In this document: positions 1 to 7,517 of the stretch, piece by piece
Numbering within the stretch: position 1 is the first letter of the stretch
Layout: every line of letters begins with the position of its first letter
NCBI GenBank assembly: GCA_958295975.1
Contig: OY282446.1
Coordinates: 124,001 to 188,000 of the forward strand
Reading direction: 5' to 3'
DNA from: Tepidiformaceae bacterium
GTDB lineage: Bacteria > Chloroflexota > Dehalococcoidia > Tepidiformales > Tepidiformaceae
Length of the DNA stretch: 64,000 nt
The notes under the pieces: model-generated
Databases searched by the model: none
Seen by the model: the letters and a program-made list of their open reading frames with translations, nothing else
What the model was told of the DNA's origin: nothing
Position numbers and translations under genes: made by a program

Positions 1-434
1 GCCTTGCGCCAGAGGCGCAGCCCCACGTTGACCGTGAGGATGGCGAGGGTGATGTCGGTTGCGATCCACTCGATGGCGATGTGCGCTCCACCGCCGCCCT
101 CGGCGGCGGCGGTGCCCCAGCGGCCGGCGAACCACACGTTGAAGAACAGGAACAGGAGGGCGAGCGACCCGAAGAAGCGCACGTTGGCCGCCAGCCACTC
201 GCGGTGGTCCGCATCCGCGGGCAGGGCCCGCCGGAGGGCGTACGTCACGAGCGCGAGCAGGACCACGGCGACCGCCATGATCCAGTCGAGCACGCGCCAG
301 ATGTCGAACGCGTCGCCGGCGTTCCCCTGCCCGGCGTACAGCTCGAAGACGAGGAAGTAGCCGCCCACGGCCAGCCCCACGGCAATGAAGGCCGCGCCCA
401 GCACCCGGTGCGCGATGGTCATGGCGTCGTTCAT
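1..434 (-). CDS. 4-TM membrane protein, truncated at window edge
   Basis: The reverse strand encodes a small hydrophobic protein starting MNDAMTIAHRVLG with about four predicted membrane helices (near residues 8-28, 47-70, 85-108 and 123-140). It runs off the left edge at the motif LRLWRKA. The next gene upstream, at 447-863, is a paralogue of the same design that ends LRLWREAA, so probably only the last codon or two is missing here. The ATG at 434 follows an AAGGAG site that overlaps the stop of the upstream gene, which suggests translational coupling in a two-gene operon. I do not recognise the family and no catalytic motif is visible; a role in the membrane is all that can be said. Confidence 0.7.
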   Translation of the reverse strand, partial: MNDAMTIAHRVLGAAFIAVGLAVGGYFLVFELYAGQGNAGDAFDIWRVLDWIMAVAVVLLALVTYALRRALPADADHREWLAANVRFFGSLALLFLFFNVWFAGRWGTAAAEGGGGAHIAIEWIATDITLAILTVNVGLRLWRK

Positions 435-446
435 GCGTTCGCTCCT

Positions 447-863
447 TCAGGCGGCTTCGCGCCAGAGCCGCAGCCCCGCGGCCACGGACAGGATGGGGAT
501 GGCGGCGTCGATGAGCGCCCACACGTCCCAGAGCTGGCGCGAGGCGTCGCCCCATTCGGCCAGGAACCAGTTGGGGAAGTAGGAGAGGGCGGTCGCGACC
601 GTGAGGTAGAAGAGGACGTTCGCCTCAAGGTACTCGCGCCAGCCGGGGTCCGCGGGCAGCGCGCGCTTCCACGCGAACGTGGCGATCAGCAGCAGGATGA
701 GGCCCGCCGCCGAGAACCAGTCGATGACCAGCCAGGCGGTCACGTCGGGGTCCGCACTGCGGTCGTAGAGGGGGAAGGCGAGGTAGTGCCCCGCCACCAC
801 GAGCGCGAGCAGGAACAGGTAGATCGCCGCGAGCCGCCTGAGCGCGGGGGGTGCGAACGCCAT
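447..863 (-). CDS. 4-TM membrane protein, paralogue of its neighbour
   Basis: A 138-residue protein with four hydrophobic segments near residues 10-30, 43-65, 80-102 and 112-132. It shares the layout and several motifs with the downstream gene: (K/R)RALPAD before helix 3 and LRLWR at the end. The ATG at 863 has a perfect AAGGAGG site seven bases upstream, and a TATCAT -10 box at 889-884 gives a short leader. The divergent neighbour is a Nudix hydrolase. Function is unknown; the pair looks like a local tandem duplication that has diverged. Confidence 0.75.
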   Translation of the reverse strand: MAFAPPALRRLAAIYLFLLALVVAGHYLAFPLYDRSADPDVTAWLVIDWFSAAGLILLLIATFAWKRALPADPGWREYLEANVLFYLTVATALSYFPNWFLAEWGDASRQLWDVWALIDAAIPILSVAAGLRLWREAA

Positions 864-920
864 CGGCCGCCTCCTTCGGCGGGATGATACCACCGTCGCG
901 CGCGCGGGCGCGATCCGCCG

Positions 921-926
921 TAGGCT
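921..926 (+). promoter_or_regulatory. -10 box of the Nudix gene, leaderless type
   Basis: TAGGCT lies six bases before the GTG start at 933, so transcription should begin at or next to the start codon. There is no Shine-Dalgarno site. Confidence 0.5.
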
Positions 927-932
927 GCGCGC

Positions 933-1469
933 GTGGCCGACGCCCCGCAATCCGTCGCCAGCGAGACCGCGCACGCGGGCCGCCTCTTCGACCTGCGCCT
1001 CGAGACGCTGCGCCAGGCGGACGGGCGCGAGTCGCGGCGCGAGATGATCTACCACCCGGGCGCCGTCTGCATGGTGGCCGTGGACGGCGACGAGCGACTG
1101 CTGCTCGTCGAGCAGTACCGCCACGGCGCGCGCGGGCGTCTGCTCGAAATCCCCGCGGGCACGCTGGAGGCGGGCGAGGATCCCGTCGTCGCCGCCGTGC
1201 GCGAGCTGCGCGAGGAGGTGGGCATGGCGCCGGGCCGCGTGGAGGCGCTCGGCGGCTTCTGGGTCGCGCCCAGCTACGCCACCGAGTACCTCCACCTCTT
1301 CCTCTGCACCGAACTCTCCGCCGCGCCCCTGCCGGGCGACGAGGACGAGGACATCGAGGTCGTGCGGCTCACGCGCGCGGAGGCGCTGGCGGCGGTGGAC
1401 GGGGGGCGCATCGCGGACGCCAAGTCGATCGCGGGCATCCTGCGCTGGGACCGCCTGCGCGGGCGCTAG
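933..1469 (+). CDS. Nudix hydrolase, ADP-ribose pyrophosphatase type
   Basis: The 178-residue protein carries a complete Nudix box at residues 76-98 (G-x5-E-x7-REL-x-EE-x-GM), the metal-binding helix that cleaves nucleoside diphosphates linked to another moiety. The N-terminal part (strands around YHPGAVCMVAV and LLLVEQYRHG) and the ending AKSIAGILRW match the ADP-ribose pyrophosphatase/NudF branch, which hydrolyses ADP-ribose to AMP and ribose 5-phosphate. The GTG start at 933 is chosen because a TAGGCT box sits six bases upstream, a pattern seen repeatedly in this window. The gene stands alone, divergent from the membrane-protein pair and convergent with the nitroreductase operon, whose last stop overlaps its end at 1466-1469. 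Confidence 0.88.
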   Translation: MADAPQSVASETAHAGRLFDLRLETLRQADGRESRREMIYHPGAVCMVAVDGDERLLLVEQYRHGARGRLLEIPAGTLEAGEDPVVAAVRELREEVGMAPGRVEALGGFWVAPSYATEYLHLFLCTELSAAPLPGDEDEDIEVVRLTRAEALAAVDGGRIADAKSIAGILRWDRLRGR

Positions 1470-1705
1470 CGCCGCTCCCGTTCGAGCGCCGCCACGCGCC
1501 GGTCGAGGCTGCGCAGCGTGTAGCGGATGATCGCCATCGTCACGAAGAAATCGAACCACAGCATGATCGCGCCGAGGATGGCGAACACGTCCCGCAGGAC
1601 CTGGTTGTCGACGAGGATGGCGGCGAGGATGAAGGCCACGCCCGCCCCCGAAAGCAGCGAGGGCACCACGATGAGCGCGCCGCCGACCGTGCGCCGCACC
1701 GTCAC
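1466..1705 (-). CDS. small two-helix membrane protein
   Basis: A 79-residue protein with two hydrophobic stretches (near residues 8-32 and 40-60) and a charged tail, SLDRRVAALERERR, likely to form a short cytoplasmic helix. The GTG start overlaps the nitroreductase stop by four bases (GTGA), so the two genes are almost certainly co-translated. I do not recognise the family. Confidence 0.65.
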   Translation of the reverse strand: MTVRRTVGGALIVVPSLLSGAGVAFILAAILVDNQVLRDVFAILGAIMLWFDFFVTMAIIRYTLRSLDRRVAALERERR

Positions 1706-2301
1706 GCGCGTTCTCCCCGCGCGGGCTCGCCGTGGCGCGCCTCCCAGCGGTCGACGGCCACGATGCGGTCGAGCGGCAGGCGGCGCCGGTCGCGGCGCTC
1801 GCGGCCCCGCAGGTCCTCCGGCAGCGTCTCCGGCGCGCCGGGGAAGCCGATGGCGAAGACGGCCAGCACGCGCAGCTCGGGGGGCGCGGCGAAGGCGCGG
1901 CGCGCGGCCTCCTCGTCGAAGCCCGCCATGGGGTGCGCGATCAGCCCCAGCGCCGTGGCCTGCGCCATCAGGTTGGCAGCGGCGATGCCCGCGTGGAACG
2001 ACCAGATGGCGCGCTCCCCACCGTAGGCGTCCGCGCGCTCGTGGGCGGGCAGCGCGCCCAGCGCGACGAGCAGGGGGGCGGCGGACGCCCAGCCGCGGTT
2101 GCCTTCGGAGAGCGCCGCCGCCAGCGCCGCGCGCGCGCCTTCGGATTGCGCCGCCAGCAGGCGCACGGACTGGGCGTTGCCGTGGCTGGGCGCGACCGAC
2201 ACCGCCCGCCAGAGCGACTCGCGCGCGTCGTCGGGCACGGGGCGCGGATCGAACGCACGCCGCGCGCGCCGCGCCTCCAGCGCCTCCAGCAGTTCGGCCA
2301 T
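1702..2301 (-). CDS. nitroreductase family protein
   Basis: The 199-residue protein has the start of the FMN-dependent nitroreductase fold: an early arginine-rich FMN phosphate-binding segment (RRARRAFDPRPVP, residues 11-23), a later helix WSFHAGIAAANLMAQATALGL, and the loop HPMAGFDEEAARRAF that closes over the flavin. Members reduce nitro groups, quinones or related acceptors with NAD(P)H and work as homodimers. Length is typical of the short branch. It is the first gene of a two-gene unit with the small membrane protein. The natural substrate cannot be read from sequence. Confidence 0.85.
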   Translation of the reverse strand: MAELLEALEARRARRAFDPRPVPDDARESLWRAVSVAPSHGNAQSVRLLAAQSEGARAALAAALSEGNRGWASAAPLLVALGALPAHERADAYGGERAIWSFHAGIAAANLMAQATALGLIAHPMAGFDEEAARRAFAAPPELRVLAVFAIGFPGAPETLPEDLRGRERRDRRRLPLDRIVAVDRWEARHGEPARGERA

Positions 2302-2335
2302 GCCGTGAATCGTGCCACTCGCGGGCGCGCGGTGC

Positions 2336-2341
2336 TAGCGT
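2336..2341 (+). promoter_or_regulatory. -10 box of first DUF429 gene
   Basis: TAGCGT inside GCTAGCGT ends seven bases before the ATG at 2349. The same GCTAGCGT sequence recurs six bases before the start of the second copy at 3138. Confidence 0.5.
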
Positions 2342-2348
2342 GGCGCCG

Positions 2349-3122
2349 ATGCCCGCGTTCATCGGCCTCGACCTCGCGTGGACGGCGCATCGCAGGAACG
2401 TGCGCTCCGGGACCGGCTTCTGCCTGTTTGAAGGCGAAGGTCCCGATGATTTCCACTGCACGCACATCGGGGCGCAGCCGCTCCACGTCGGGACCCTGAC
2501 CGAGAGCGTCGCGAGAGTCGCGGACAGGACGGCATCCGTGATCGTGGCCATCGACGCGCCCCTGCTCTTCCCCGCCAATCCCGCGCTGGAACGCCCCATC
2601 GACGCCGAAGTCCAGCGGCGCTTCAAACCGTACAAGGTGCACGTGCTGTCGGCGCGCGAGGCCCGCGCGAAAGGACAGACGGCGGGCATCGACCTCGCCC
2701 GTACGCTGGCGGCGCGCGGCTTCACGCTCGACCCAACCGCGCTGCTGGCGGGCAAGCACGCTGGCAGGCTCGCGTTCGAGGTCTTCCCGCACACGCTCCA
2801 CATTCGCCTCTTCGGCCTCACCGAGCGCCTGCTGTACAAGCACGGTCCCGACGAGGAGCGGCGGCACGGCCTGCGCCACTACCAGCGCCACCTGCGGGCG
2901 CTGGTCGAGCGTGAGGCGCCGGGCGCACTCGCCAACCCCAATGTGCGGCGCGCGCTCGATCCGCAAACTGCGGCAACAGCGGAAGGGCCCGGGATTAAGC
3001 AGCTCGACGACACGCTCGACGGGCTCACCTGCGCGCTGGCGGCGTGGCTGGCGTGGCGCAGCCCCGAAGGCTGGGAGATACTCGGCGACACGAGCGGCCA
3101 CATGGTCATGCCGCGCGAATGA
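2349..3122 (+). CDS. DUF429 family protein, copy 1
   Basis: The 257-residue protein begins MPAFIGLDLAWTAHRRNVRSG and has internal VIVAIDAPLLFP and DGLTCALAAWLAWR, the acidic motifs of the DUF429 family, which is predicted to adopt an RNase H-like fold and bind metal through conserved Asp and Glu residues. Function is not established. The gene has the base composition of the chromosome. A diverged paralogue follows directly at 3138; both share the first 20 residues, the central FEVFPH/IEVYPH motif and the C-terminal TCALAAW block. The ATG is set by the TAGCGT box upstream and by alignment to the second copy. Confidence 0.8.
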   Translation: MPAFIGLDLAWTAHRRNVRSGTGFCLFEGEGPDDFHCTHIGAQPLHVGTLTESVARVADRTASVIVAIDAPLLFPANPALERPIDAEVQRRFKPYKVHVLSAREARAKGQTAGIDLARTLAARGFTLDPTALLAGKHAGRLAFEVFPHTLHIRLFGLTERLLYKHGPDEERRHGLRHYQRHLRALVEREAPGALANPNVRRALDPQTAATAEGPGIKQLDDTLDGLTCALAAWLAWRSPEGWEILGDTSGHMVMPRE

Positions 3123-3125
3123 TGC

Positions 3126-3131
3126 TAGCGT
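3126..3131 (+). promoter_or_regulatory. -10 box of second DUF429 gene
   Basis: TAGCGT lies six bases before the GTG at 3138 and overlaps the four bases after the stop of the first copy. Conservation of GCTAGCGT in both copies suggests that the promoter was duplicated with the gene. Confidence 0.5.
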
Positions 3132-3137
3132 AGTCCC

Positions 3138-3941
3138 GTGCCCGTCTTCGTTGGCATCGACCTCGCATGGACGGCGCATCGTGAGGATGTGCCGTATGAG
3201 AGCGGGATCTGCGTGCTTGAGAGTAAGGACAATGCCGACATCCGCTGTTCGCGCCTTGAGGCTGTGAAGGTGCATATCACCGACATTGCCACGTGGCTTG
3301 GGGAACTCACGAATGAATCCAGCCCTGTCGTGGTCGCGATCGATGCGCCTTTGATTGTCACGCCCACGCGCAATGCCGAGAAAAATCTCAACAAGGAATT
3401 CTCAAAGTACAACGCGGGAGCATACACTACCAGCATAAAGTGGATAGAGGGAAACAATATCAATGCAGGACCGCTGCTTGGCAAGATCCTCGAGAAATCC
3501 GGTTTCAATCTCGATCCGAGTGCAATCCTGCAGGGAACGCTTGATGATCCCACTGCGATTGAAGTCTATCCCCATCCAATCCATGTGCGGCTGTTTAGTC
3601 TGAAAGAAAGGATTGCTTACAAGAAAGGAAACAAAGCGAAGAAACGTCAAGGGCTACTGCGTTACCAAGGACTGCTACATCAGTATATCAAGCAGCACGC
3701 GTACACCATCCTGGAAAACCCAAAAGTTCTGGATGCTCTGACTCCAGATACGCTTTCGGAGTATCTACCCGGAACCTCGAAGAAAGGGCCTTCGCTGAAA
3801 CATTACGAAGATATGCTCGACAGCCTTACGTGCGCCCTTGCCGCATGGCAGATACGAACCCTGCACTCCGCGTGGAAGATGCACGGCGATGTGAAGAACG
3901 GCTACATCGTCGCGCCGAGGGAGCGGCCCGCGCTGTCGTAG
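3138..3941 (+). CDS. DUF429 family protein, copy 2, atypical base composition
   Basis: The 267-residue protein is a clear paralogue of the preceding gene (MPVFVGIDLAWTAHREDVPY, VVVAIDAPLIVTP, IEVYPHPIHVRLFSL, LDSLTCALAAWQ). Its DNA is close to 50 percent GC through the middle and uses codons such as AAA, AAT and ATT freely, unlike every neighbour; the first 60 bases and the last 100 are GC-rich like the host. Insertions around residues 80-115 and 190-235 distinguish it from copy 1. The pattern suggests acquisition of a foreign homologue or recombination into a resident copy. Function is unknown, as for the family. The GTG start is supported by the promoter spacing and by alignment. Confidence 0.8.
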   Translation: MPVFVGIDLAWTAHREDVPYESGICVLESKDNADIRCSRLEAVKVHITDIATWLGELTNESSPVVVAIDAPLIVTPTRNAEKNLNKEFSKYNAGAYTTSIKWIEGNNINAGPLLGKILEKSGFNLDPSAILQGTLDDPTAIEVYPHPIHVRLFSLKERIAYKKGNKAKKRQGLLRYQGLLHQYIKQHAYTILENPKVLDALTPDTLSEYLPGTSKKGPSLKHYEDMLDSLTCALAAWQIRTLHSAWKMHGDVKNGYIVAPRERPALS

Positions 3942-3944
3942 CCG

Positions 3945-5657
3945 CTACATGCGCTCCGGCGCGCTCATGCCCAGCAGCTCCAGCACGCGGCCCAGCGCGA
4001 TCCTGGCCGCCAGCGCCAGCCGCAGCCGCGCCGCCGTCAGCGCCGCGTCGTCCGTGATCACCTTCAGCCCCGGATCGCCCTGCTGGCGGAAGGCGTCGTT
4101 GAAGGCGTGGAAGGCGGCGGCCAGCTCGGTGCCGTAGCGCGCCAGGTGGTGCGGCTCGAAGGTGGTGGCCACCAGCTCGATCGCCTCCGGCAGGCGCAGC
4201 ATGGCGCGCACCAGCGCCAGCTCGTGCGGGGCCGTGAGCAGGGCCGCGTCGCCGCCCTCGGGCGAGTGTCCGGCGGCGGCGGCGCGGTCGATCATGCTGG
4301 CCAGCCGCGCGTGCGCGTACTGGATGTAGTAGACGGGGTTCTCGTTCGACTGCTTCACCGCGAGGTCGAGGTCGAACTCCATCTGCGAGCCGGGCGCGCT
4401 CCGCAGGAAGAAGAAGCGGGCGGCGTCGGACCCCACCTCCTCGATGAGCTGATCCAGCGTCACGATGTCGCCCGAGCGCTTGGAGACGCGCGCGACGGCG
4501 TCGCCGCGCCGCAGCGTGACCAGCTGGTAGAGGAGCACGTGCAGCCCCCCGCCGCGCTCCGACATCGCCTCCGCGCCCGCCTCCACGCGCGAGACGTGGC
4601 CGTGGTGGTCGGCCCCCCAGACGTCGATGACGAGGTCGAAGCCGCGGCGCTCGAACTTGTCGTAGTGGTAGGCGATGTCGCTGGCGAAGTAGGTGGGGCG
4701 TCCGTCGGAGCGCACGACCACGTTGTCCTTGTCCTCGCCCAGGTCGGCGGCGGTGAGCCAGAGCGCGCCCTCGCGTTCGGTCAGGCGCCCGTCCGCGCGC
4801 AGGCGCGCCAGCGCGGCCCCCCAGGCCGATTCGCCCCCCTCCGGCGGCGGCTCGTGGAGCGAGCGCTCGCTGAACCAGCGGTCGTAGCGCACGCCGAACG
4901 ACTCCAGCGTGGCGCGGATGCGCGCCACCATCAGCGCGATGCCGAGCTCGCCCAGCGCGGGGGGGCAGGGCGCGCCCGGGTCCGTGAGGAAGCGGTCGCC
5001 CTCGCGCTCGCGCACCTCCACGGCCAGGTCGGCCATGTACTCGCCGCGGTAGCCGCCGTCGGGGATGGCGGCCTCGCGCCCGAAGAGGCGCAGGTAGCGC
5101 GCGTGCAGCGTCTCCGCGAAGAGCGCCGTCTGCGCGCCCGCGTCGTTCACGTAGTACTCGCGCTCGACCGCGTAGCCGGCGGCGGCGAGCGCCGACGCGA
5201 GCGTGTCGCCGATGGCCGCGCCGCGCCCGTTGCCCACGTGCAGCGGGCCCGTGGGGTTGGCGGAGACGAACTCGACCTGCGCGCGCCGTCCCGCCCCGAT
5301 GGCAAGGTCGGCGAAGGCCGCGCCGCGCGCAATGACGCGGTCCACCTCGCCCTGCAGGAAGCCGTCGGCCAGCCGCAGGTTGATGAAGCCCGGCGGGGCC
5401 ACCTCCGGGGCGGCCACGATGCCGTCGGCGGGCAGGCGTTCGGCGATGGCCGCGGCGATGGCGAGCGGCGGCATGGTGGCGGCGCGGGCGAGGCGCAGGG
5501 GCAGCGAGCTGGCGTAGTCGCCGTGCGCCGCGTCGCGGGGGCGTTCGAGGGCGACGGCGGGCAGGGCCACGTCGGGCAGCGCGCCCTCGGCGATGGCGGC
5601 GCGCGCCGCGGCCTCGACCAGCGCGGCCACGCGCTCGCGCGGCATGGTGTCAGTCAT
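3945..5657 (-). CDS. argS: arginine-tRNA ligase
   Basis: A 570-residue class Ia aminoacyl-tRNA synthetase that charges tRNA-Arg. The N-terminal Add-1 domain covers about residues 1-115. The HIGH-type nucleotide-binding motif is PTGPLHVGNGRGAAIGD (HVGN at 140-143), the ArgRS-specific YVNDAGAQ follows, and the KMSK-equivalent loop is VSKRSGDIV, as expected for an enzyme in which this motif is degenerate. The C-terminal DALR anticodon-binding domain ends in LGLLGMSAPERM-like residues typical of ArgRS (here VLELLGMSAPERM). The start at 5657 is supported by a TACGCT box six bases upstream; an in-frame ATG at 5643 is the alternative. A tRNA-Arg gene lies 24 kb away at 29903. Confidence 0.96.
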   Translation of the reverse strand: MTDTMPRERVAALVEAAARAAIAEGALPDVALPAVALERPRDAAHGDYASSLPLRLARAATMPPLAIAAAIAERLPADGIVAAPEVAPPGFINLRLADGFLQGEVDRVIARGAAFADLAIGAGRRAQVEFVSANPTGPLHVGNGRGAAIGDTLASALAAAGYAVEREYYVNDAGAQTALFAETLHARYLRLFGREAAIPDGGYRGEYMADLAVEVREREGDRFLTDPGAPCPPALGELGIALMVARIRATLESFGVRYDRWFSERSLHEPPPEGGESAWGAALARLRADGRLTEREGALWLTAADLGEDKDNVVVRSDGRPTYFASDIAYHYDKFERRGFDLVIDVWGADHHGHVSRVEAGAEAMSERGGGLHVLLYQLVTLRRGDAVARVSKRSGDIVTLDQLIEEVGSDAARFFFLRSAPGSQMEFDLDLAVKQSNENPVYYIQYAHARLASMIDRAAAAGHSPEGGDAALLTAPHELALVRAMLRLPEAIELVATTFEPHHLARYGTELAAAFHAFNDAFRQQGDPGLKVITDDAALTAARLRLALAARIALGRVLELLGMSAPERM

Positions 5658-5663
5658 GCCTCC

Positions 5664-5669
5664 AGCGTA
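5664..5669 (-). promoter_or_regulatory. -10 box of argS, leaderless type
   Basis: On the reverse strand TACGCT is followed by six bases (GGAGGC) and then the ATG at 5657. The GGAGG is too close to the start to serve as a normal ribosome-binding site. Confidence 0.4.
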
Positions 5670-5699
5670 GCGCAGGCGGGGACATGGGGGGAGCGGGCG

Positions 5700-6119
5700 T
5701 CAGGGCCGCTCCCAGGGATTGAGGACGTCGACGCCAAGCCCGGCGAAGTCGCCGACATTGCGCGTGGCGATGGTGAGCGCGTGAACGCTGGCGGTTCCGG
5801 CGACGAGGGCATCTCCCACGTCCACCACGCGCCCCGCCTGTTGCGCACGCGCCCGAAGCTCGGCGGCCCGCTCCGCCGCATCGCGTTCCAGTGGCAGGAT
5901 GCGTTCCTCGTGTTCCCCGATGATGTCCGCCAGCACCCGCCGCAAGCGCTCGCGACGCCGTCCTGCCGGGAGCAACTGAATCCCGAACTCGAGCTCATGC
6001 AGCACGATTGCCGGGATCCACAGGTCGACCCGTCCGACGAAAAAGGCGATTACGCGCGGATCCGGCGCGTCTCGCGTCATCTCCGAGAGCGTATTGGTGT
6101 CCAGCAGGAAACCACTCAC
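5700..6119 (-). CDS. PIN-domain ribonuclease toxin, VapC family
   Basis: The 139-residue protein has the four acidic positions of a PIN nuclease: LLDTNTLSE at the start, the ELEFGI helix, VDVGDALVAGTA, and the ATRNVGDF motif near the end. VapC toxins cut tRNA or other structured RNA with Mg2+ and are blocked by their antitoxin. The GTG start at 6119 overlaps the antitoxin stop (GTGA), the usual arrangement of a vapBC operon. No DNA outside the pair suggests a mobile element. Whether the toxin is active cannot be told from sequence, but no acidic residue looks lost. Confidence 0.88.
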   Translation of the reverse strand: MSGFLLDTNTLSEMTRDAPDPRVIAFFVGRVDLWIPAIVLHELEFGIQLLPAGRRRERLRRVLADIIGEHEERILPLERDAAERAAELRARAQQAGRVVDVGDALVAGTASVHALTIATRNVGDFAGLGVDVLNPWERP

Positions 6120-6400
6120 TGGCGTTCCTCTTCATCCTCGTCGTCGATGAACGGAATCTTGCGGCTGGACTTGCGGCTGGCGTTGATTTCGAGGTTCGCG
6201 CCGCGCGGCATGTTCTCGACGAGCCACTGGCCCAGGGGGAGGCGCTCCTTCGCGGGCGGCGGCGGCTCCGCCTCGCGGCGCGCGAGGTACTCGGCCACGG
6301 CCTCGCACAGCACCGCCGAGCGGCCCCGGTCGCGCACCTCCGGCTGGCCGTCGAGCCGCGCCAGCAGCGCCTCGTCCATGTCCACGCGCACCGTCGTCAC
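6116..6400 (-). CDS. ribbon-helix-helix antitoxin, VapB-like
   Basis: The 94-residue protein opens with a ribbon-helix-helix DNA-binding segment (TTVRVDMDEALLARLDG, then a helix SAVLCEAVAEYLARRE) and continues into a Pro- and acid-rich tail that would wrap the toxin. It precedes and overlaps the PIN toxin gene. GTG at 6400 is preferred because TATGAT lies exactly six bases upstream; an in-frame ATG at 6418 would start inside or before that box and has no ribosome-binding site. Such antitoxins normally repress their own operon. Confidence 0.8.
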   Translation of the reverse strand: MTTVRVDMDEALLARLDGQPEVRDRGRSAVLCEAVAEYLARREAEPPPPAKERLPLGQWLVENMPRGANLEINASRKSSRKIPFIDDEDEEERQ

Positions 6401-6406
6401 GGGGCG

Positions 6407-6412
6407 ATCATA
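6407..6412 (-). promoter_or_regulatory. -10 box of vapBC pair 1
   Basis: TATGAT on the reverse strand, six bases from the GTG start of the antitoxin gene. This is close to the sigma-70 consensus. Confidence 0.45.
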
Positions 6413-6477
6413 GCGCATCCGCGCGCAGCTCCCCTGAGAGCAGCCGCGGGAAGCCGTTCCCCGCCGGCGCGCGGCGC

Positions 6478-6630
6478 TCAGGCGGTGAGCACGAGGCCGA
6501 GCACGGTTCCGAGCGCGATGGCGAGGCCGCCCAGCCCCGCCACCACGGCGAGGTCCATGGCGCTGAAATCGGCGCGCGCGTCGGTGTGCGCGGGCGCGGT
6601 CTCGGGGACGTCCTGGTCGCTGGCGGTCAT
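6478..6630 (-). CDS. small single-helix membrane protein
   Basis: A 50-residue product ([15 protein letters not shown], then an acidic linker and one hydrophobic helix, [20 protein letters not shown]). The ATG at 6630 has GGGAG six bases upstream. An in-frame ATG at 6648 would add six residues. It is divergent from the ABC exporter operon. It belongs to no family I recognise, but the helix and the ribosome-binding site make it more likely than not to be real. Confidence 0.5.
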   Translation of the reverse strand: MTASDQDVPETAPAHTDARADFSAMDLAVVAGLGGLAIALGTVLGLVLTA

Positions 6631-6767
6631 GTCGCGCTCCCGCGCCATTGTGCGCGCGCCCACGCTTGCGCGCACGCGCCGCCTTGATCGAGCGCCGTCC
6701 GCGGCCCACCATGGAAGGCCCACACTACGGAAGCCGCCGCGTGGCTCGCGGGCGGCGAGGAGCGACG

Positions 6768-7508
6768 ATGGCCGGGAACGAGGACGACCGCGCGGACCTG
6801 GTCATCGACGCCGCGGGCGTGGTGAAGACCTACGACACGGGCGAGGTGCAGGTGCATGCCCTGCGCGGCGTCGACCTGCGCGTGCCGCGCGGCGAGATGG
6901 TGGCGGTGATGGGGCCCTCCGGCTGCGGCAAGACGACGCTGCTGAACTGCCTCTCCGGGCTGGACGGCTTCGACGACGGGCGCGTGCTCATCAACGGCTC
7001 GGACATCACGCGCATGGCGGACAACGAGAAGACGGATTTCCGCGCGCGCGGCATGGGCTTCATCTTCCAGACCTACAACCTGCTGCCCGTGCTCAGCGCG
7101 GCGGAGAACGTGGAGCTGCCCCTGATCGTCTCCGGCACGCGCCCGCGGGAGGCGCGGCGGCTGGCGCTGGAGGCGCTGGAGCGCGTCAGCCTGGCGGAGT
7201 ACGCCAACCACCGCCCCGCGCAGCTCTCCGGCGGCCAGCGCCAGCGCGTGACCGTGGCCCGCGCCATCGTCAACCGCCCCTCCATCGTGTGGGCGGACGA
7301 GCCCACGGGCGCGCTCGATTCGGGCACCGCGAACGGCATCATGGACCTGCTCGTCGAGCTGAACGCGGACGCGGACCAGACGCAGGTGATCGTCACGCAC
7401 GCGCCCGACGTGGCCGCCCGCTGCCACCGCACCATCCACATGGCCGACGGCCACATCGAGCGCGACGAGGCGACGCGCCCCCTGGCCGCGGCCGCGGCCT
7501 CGGGCTAG
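6768..7508 (+). CDS. ABC transporter ATP-binding protein, MacB/LolD type
   Basis: A 246-residue ATPase with Walker [10 protein letters not shown] (from residue 49), Q-loop [18 protein letters not shown], signature LSGGQRQR (about 152) and Walker [14 protein letters not shown]. The wording of the Q-loop and of the Walker B region is that of the MacB/LolD/FtsE-like group, which works with FtsX-fold permeases as a mechanotransmitting system rather than a classic channel. The permease follows after nine bases. The ATG at 6768 follows GAGGAG; longer readings of the frame start in sequence without protein-like composition. Substrate is unknown. Confidence 0.93.
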   Translation: MAGNEDDRADLVIDAAGVVKTYDTGEVQVHALRGVDLRVPRGEMVAVMGPSGCGKTTLLNCLSGLDGFDDGRVLINGSDITRMADNEKTDFRARGMGFIFQTYNLLPVLSAAENVELPLIVSGTRPREARRLALEALERVSLAEYANHRPAQLSGGQRQRVTVARAIVNRPSIVWADEPTGALDSGTANGIMDLLVELNADADQTQVIVTHAPDVAARCHRTIHMADGHIERDEATRPLAAAAASG

Positions 7509-7517
7509 CCGCGCGCC

